This document shows, piece by piece, positions 61,513 through 64,000 of a stretch of DNA of 64,000 bases; position 1 is the stretch's first letter; each line of letters begins with the position of its first letter. The DNA is taken from NCBI RefSeq assembly GCF_003515705.1, contig NZ_QWEH01000011.1, forward strand, positions 89,434 through 153,433, given 5' to 3'. This DNA comes from Oceanobacillus profundus. Lineage in GTDB: Bacteria; Bacillota; Bacilli; Bacillales; Amphibacillaceae. A program made the position numbers and the translations under genes. Under the pieces are notes generated by a model. It was not told where the DNA came from. It saw nothing but the letters and a program-made list of their open reading frames with translations, and did not search any database.

Positions 61513-62763
61513 ATGAGTAACAAAGCAGTTGTATATGTTAAAGCTGGAGAAGTAGAAGTGCGGGATATTGGGTATCCTGATCTAATACTTCGTGATGGCC
61601 CAGGCGTTAATCCTTTAAACGTAGGAAGAAAATGTAATCATGGGGTCATTTTAAAGGTAATTTCCACTAATATCTGCGGTAGTGACCAACATATGGTAAG
61701 AGGTCGTACTACTGCTCCAAGCGGTTTAGTTCTTGGGCATGAAATTACAGGTGAAGTGATCGAGGTTGGAAGTGATGTGGAATTTATCCAAAAAGGAGAC
61801 ATCGTATCTGTTCCATTTAACATTGCCTGCGGACGCTGTCAAAATTGTAAGCAGCAGGATACACATATTTGTACGAATGTTAACCCTGATCGTCCTGGGT
61901 CGGCTTATGGCTATGTTGATATGGGCGGCTGGGTCGGCGGTCAATCAGAATATGTTATGGTCCCTTATGCGGATTTCCAATTATTAAAATTCCCTGACCG
62001 CGATCAAGCGTTAGAGAAGATTCTTGATTTAACGATGCTATCCGATATTTTCCCTACCGGATATCACGGTGCAGTTAGTGCAGGTGTCAAAACCGGATCA
62101 ACGGTATATGTTGCCGGTGCAGGTCCTGTAGGCTTAGCCGCTGCACACTCCGCACAATTATTAGGTGCTTCTGCTGTTATCGTTGGCGATTTAAATGAAG
62201 AACGACTCGAACAAGCAAGAAGCTTCGGCTGTGAAACCGTAAACTTACGTGAGCATGATGATCTCGGTGAGCAAATCGAGCAAATTCTTGGTACGCCTGA
62301 AGTAGACTGTGCAGTTGATGCGGTAGGCTTTGAAGCAAGTGGTCACGGAAAAGACGCCGGCGAAGCTCCTGCTACTGTATTAAACTCAATTATGGGTGTA
62401 ACTAGAGCTGGAGGGCGCTTAGGAATTCCAGGACTATATGTAACTGGGGATCCAGGGGCAGCTGATAACGATGCAAAAGAAGGAACATTAAAGATCCGCT
62501 TCGGACTTGGATTTGCAAAGGCACATACATTTGTAACTGGACAAACTCCAGTTATGCGATATAATCGTGATTTAATGAAAGCAATTTTAAGTGGCAGAGC
62601 ACAAATTGCCAAAGCGGTTAATGCAACGGTTATTTCCATCGGTGAAGCTCCAGATGGTTATAAAGCATTTGACGGTGGTGTATCTCGTAAATTCGTTATC
62701 GACCCACATGGTATGATTAAGCAGAAATCTTATGGGGTTGCTGAGCAACAAGTTAATGGTTGA
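61513..62763 (+). CDS. fdhA: Zinc-dependent formaldehyde dehydrogenase (glutathione-independent type)
   Basis: 416-residue medium-chain zinc dehydrogenase. Catalytic zinc: NICGSDQHM (Cys47) and GLVLGHEITG (His/Glu); structural zinc in CGRCQNCKQQDTHIC (four Cys). The Rossmann loop is YVAGAGPVGLAAA, with GDLNEERLEQAR after it. The extra segment NPDRPGSAYGYVDMGGWVGGQSEYV and the insertion around DAGEAPATVLNSIMGVTRAGGRLGIPGLYVTGDPGA match Pseudomonas putida-type formaldehyde dehydrogenase (dismutating). Converts formaldehyde to formate, so it links with the formate genes opposite. Ribosome binding site AAGGAG; a CRE-like site lies upstream. Confidence 0.88.
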   Translation: MSNKAVVYVKAGEVEVRDIGYPDLILRDGPGVNPLNVGRKCNHGVILKVISTNICGSDQHMVRGRTTAPSGLVLGHEITGEVIEVGSDVEFIQKGDIVSVPFNIACGRCQNCKQQDTHICTNVNPDRPGSAYGYVDMGGWVGGQSEYVMVPYADFQLLKFPDRDQALEKILDLTMLSDIFPTGYHGAVSAGVKTGSTVYVAGAGPVGLAAAHSAQLLGASAVIVGDLNEERLEQARSFGCETVNLREHDDLGEQIEQILGTPEVDCAVDAVGFEASGHGKDAGEAPATVLNSIMGVTRAGGRLGIPGLYVTGDPGAADNDAKEGTLKIRFGLGFAKAHTFVTGQTPVMRYNRDLMKAILSGRAQIAKAVNATVISIGEAPDGYKAFDGGVSRKFVIDPHGMIKQKSYGVAEQQVNG

Positions 62764-62786
62764 TTGAGTGGTTGAGAGGAAAGTGA

Positions 62787-62817
62787 AAGACCTAATCGAT
62801 GGGATTAGGTCTTTTTT
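62787..62817 (+). terminator. Terminator of fdhA
   Basis: AAAGACCTAATC/GATTAGGTCTTT stem with TTTTTT, 24 bp after the stop. The remaining 257 bp before the next gene is AT-rich. Confidence 0.9.
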
Positions 62818-63074
62818 GTATTTCTATGTAATGATATTACTTCCTTTTTTTATATAAACAGCTATACTGAAGTTAAGAAATAATATTTTCCAGTCTTTAG
62901 TTTCTCAATATTTCATTTTTTTAGCAATCTAATTTACCAAAAACTAATTTCATATGTTTATGCTTTAGTCATACATTAAATTTTAATAGAACAAAGATTA
63001 CATATAATGCACTATATGTAATTTTTTTGGGAAATATATAGTTCTATATATCCATTTCAAAAGGATGGTTTCGG

Positions 63075-63851
63075 TTGATAGAAGCATTTATTGCACTTTT
63101 ATTTTTGGCAGTGATGGGTTATTTATGGTTTCGATCGAAGGATAAAAAGGTATGGAAGAAGGTAGTTTACTCAATTTTAGGGATCTTTGCATTTTTAGCA
63201 TTTATAGTCATTACTATAGGTGATTCTGAAGCGACCGTTCAACAAAACTTAGATGAAGAGTTAGAGAAAAACGAAAAATTAACTGCAAATATCTCAGAAT
63301 TAGAGGAAAGTAATTCTAATTTACAGGATGAATTTGCTGACCTTGAAAGTACAATAATTGCACTAAACGAGGAAATTACCACTATAGAAAATGAACATGA
63401 AAAATTACAAAAGAATTATGAATCGCTACAAAAGAAAAAGAAAGAGCTAAAGGAAGATTATAAATCTGTTGAAGAAGAAAACGAATTACTTGCGGAGAAT
63501 ATCGAACAACTGAAGGATGAAAAAGCATCATTAAAGAAAAAATTAGAAGAAAAAGAAGCAAGTCCTACGAGCAGCGCTAGTACCCAAAATAAAAGTACTA
63601 GTGGGGCTAAATCAAGCGAGAATAATAATAATAGTACTAGCTCTAATTCAGCTCAAGCATCAAGCAGCTCTACGACTTCCAATGACTACTCAGAGGAATC
63701 AGAAACAGACAGCTGTGATATTAAAGGTAGTAACAGTGGAATTTATCATGTCCCAGGAAGTACATACTACAATCAAACAAAAAATGTAGCACAATGGTTT
63801 TGCTCAACTACCGACGCCGAAAATGCTGGTTATAGAGCCCCTAAGCGCTAA
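63075..63851 (+). CDS. Membrane-anchored coiled-coil protein with sunset-like C-terminus
   Basis: 258-residue protein. Two hydrophobic segments at the N-terminus ([18 protein letters not shown], 2-19, and [19 protein letters not shown], 30-48), then a long coiled coil (about 55-165) of [21 protein letters not shown] heptads. A Ser/Asn/Thr-rich linker (about 166-210) follows, and a small C-terminal module [22 protein letters not shown] ending [18 protein letters not shown]. That module matches the sunset-type domain often found at the end of secreted nucleases and surface proteins. Start TTG at 63075 with AAAGGATGG. Topology suggests the tail lies outside the cell. Function unknown. Confidence 0.75.
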   Translation: MIEAFIALLFLAVMGYLWFRSKDKKVWKKVVYSILGIFAFLAFIVITIGDSEATVQQNLDEELEKNEKLTANISELEESNSNLQDEFADLESTIIALNEEITTIENEHEKLQKNYESLQKKKKELKEDYKSVEEENELLAENIEQLKDEKASLKKKLEEKEASPTSSASTQNKSTSGAKSSENNNNSTSSNSAQASSSSTTSNDYSEESETDSCDIKGSNSGIYHVPGSTYYNQTKNVAQWFCSTTDAENAGYRAPKR

Positions 63852-63870
63852 TAAATCCTTATTATAAAAT

Positions 63871-63948
63871 AAAGAGGCTGAGACATAACTAGCCTAAATT
63901 ACTGAAAAATGGTTCCGATCATCGGTTTTTGATGATCGGAACCATTTT
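63871..63948. repeat. Edge repeat and strong hairpin
   Basis: AAAGAGGCTGAGACATAACTAGCCT is a phrase I associate with repeated intergenic or IS-end sequences of bacilli. It is followed by AAAATGGTTCCGATCATC/GATGATCGGAACCATTTT (18-bp stem), which also serves as the terminator of the preceding gene. The window ends before anything further can be told. Confidence 0.5.
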
Positions 63949-64000
63949 GCTTTGGATTATTTTTATTATCTACTGTTTGATTTCTGTTCATGGCGGTGTA

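Noticed and set aside
1..64000. tRNA or rRNA genes
   Set aside because: No cloverleaf with the TTCGA-type T-arm or rRNA-like stretch was recognised in reading.

Overview
The window reads as the chromosome of a low-GC Gram-positive rod of the family Bacillaceae, probably an Oceanobacillus/Virgibacillus-like halotolerant species. The basis is AT-rich intergenic DNA, strong AGGAGG-type ribosome binding sites, frequent TTG/GTG starts, a ykoFED thiamine-precursor operon under a TPP riboswitch, and a group IIC intron whose ends resemble the Oceanobacillus iheyensis type. Species assignment is inference. No rRNA, tRNA, CRISPR array, prophage or replication origin was seen.

Layout. 1-2.6 kb: ykoF-ykoE-ykoD (ykoD runs off the left edge) behind a TPP riboswitch and terminator. 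2.6-6.2 kb: single genes for an orphan sigma-70 factor, an AlkD-like DNA repair protein, a chloramphenicol acetyltransferase-like protein and a Qnr-like pentapeptide repeat protein. 6.8-10.6 kb: a metal/redox locus with an FNR-type regulator, two near-identical CopZ-like proteins flanking a RIC-like fragment protein, and a P1B ATPase with an unusual CPG motif. Both promoters in this locus carry an FNR box exactly 22 bp upstream of a TATACT -10 element. 10.8-12.7 kb: a group IIC intron placed just after a terminator hairpin. 12.9-15.3 kb: a small membrane protein, purU and a Gfo/Idh/MocA oxidoreductase. 15.5-18.7 kb: two small membrane proteins, then a DUF3100 membrane protein, a partner membrane protein and an M20 amidohydrolase. 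18.9-23.2 kb: a frameshifted surface-protein remnant, an AAC(6')-like acetyltransferase, a YlmA-type ABC ATPase, a lipoprotein and dsdA.

23.3-54.7 kb is a ureide (allantoin) catabolic island. It holds NCS1 and NCS2 permeases, allH, pucR, allC, a YfcC transporter, two allantoinases, pucI, two ureidoglycolate dehydrogenases, allE, carbamate kinase, allG and fdrA/allF. After these come an alpha/beta hydrolase, RidA, a TctA-like transporter pair, SelO, an HTH/coiled-coil protein and pucG. Together they encode uptake of allantoin and conversion through allantoate and ureidoglycine to oxalurate by two parallel routes (AllE+AllD, and the PucG transaminase). Oxalurate is then cleaved to oxamate and carbamoyl phosphate (AllFGH), and carbamate kinase makes ATP. 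No uricase, ureidoglycolate lyase or glyoxylate carboligase is present, so the island looks devoted to the oxalurate/carbamoyl-phosphate branch, as in the E. coli all/ylb region. The allH gene lies about 16 kb from allFG.

54.7-62.8 kb: an AbgT transporter, fdhD, an FdhF/YdeP-type molybdopterin oxidoreductase, an OxlT-family MFS protein and a zinc formaldehyde dehydrogenase, i.e. C1/formate-oxalate-like functions that may handle products of the ureide pathway (inference). 63-64 kb: a coiled-coil membrane protein with a sunset-like C-terminus and a repeat/terminator at the edge.

Non-coding features of note are eight 52-bp tandem hairpin units at about 25.0-25.4 kb, a duplicated two-hairpin element after pucR and after the alpha/beta hydrolase gene, and a dispersed element seen at 6.4, 12.7 and 13.1 kb.
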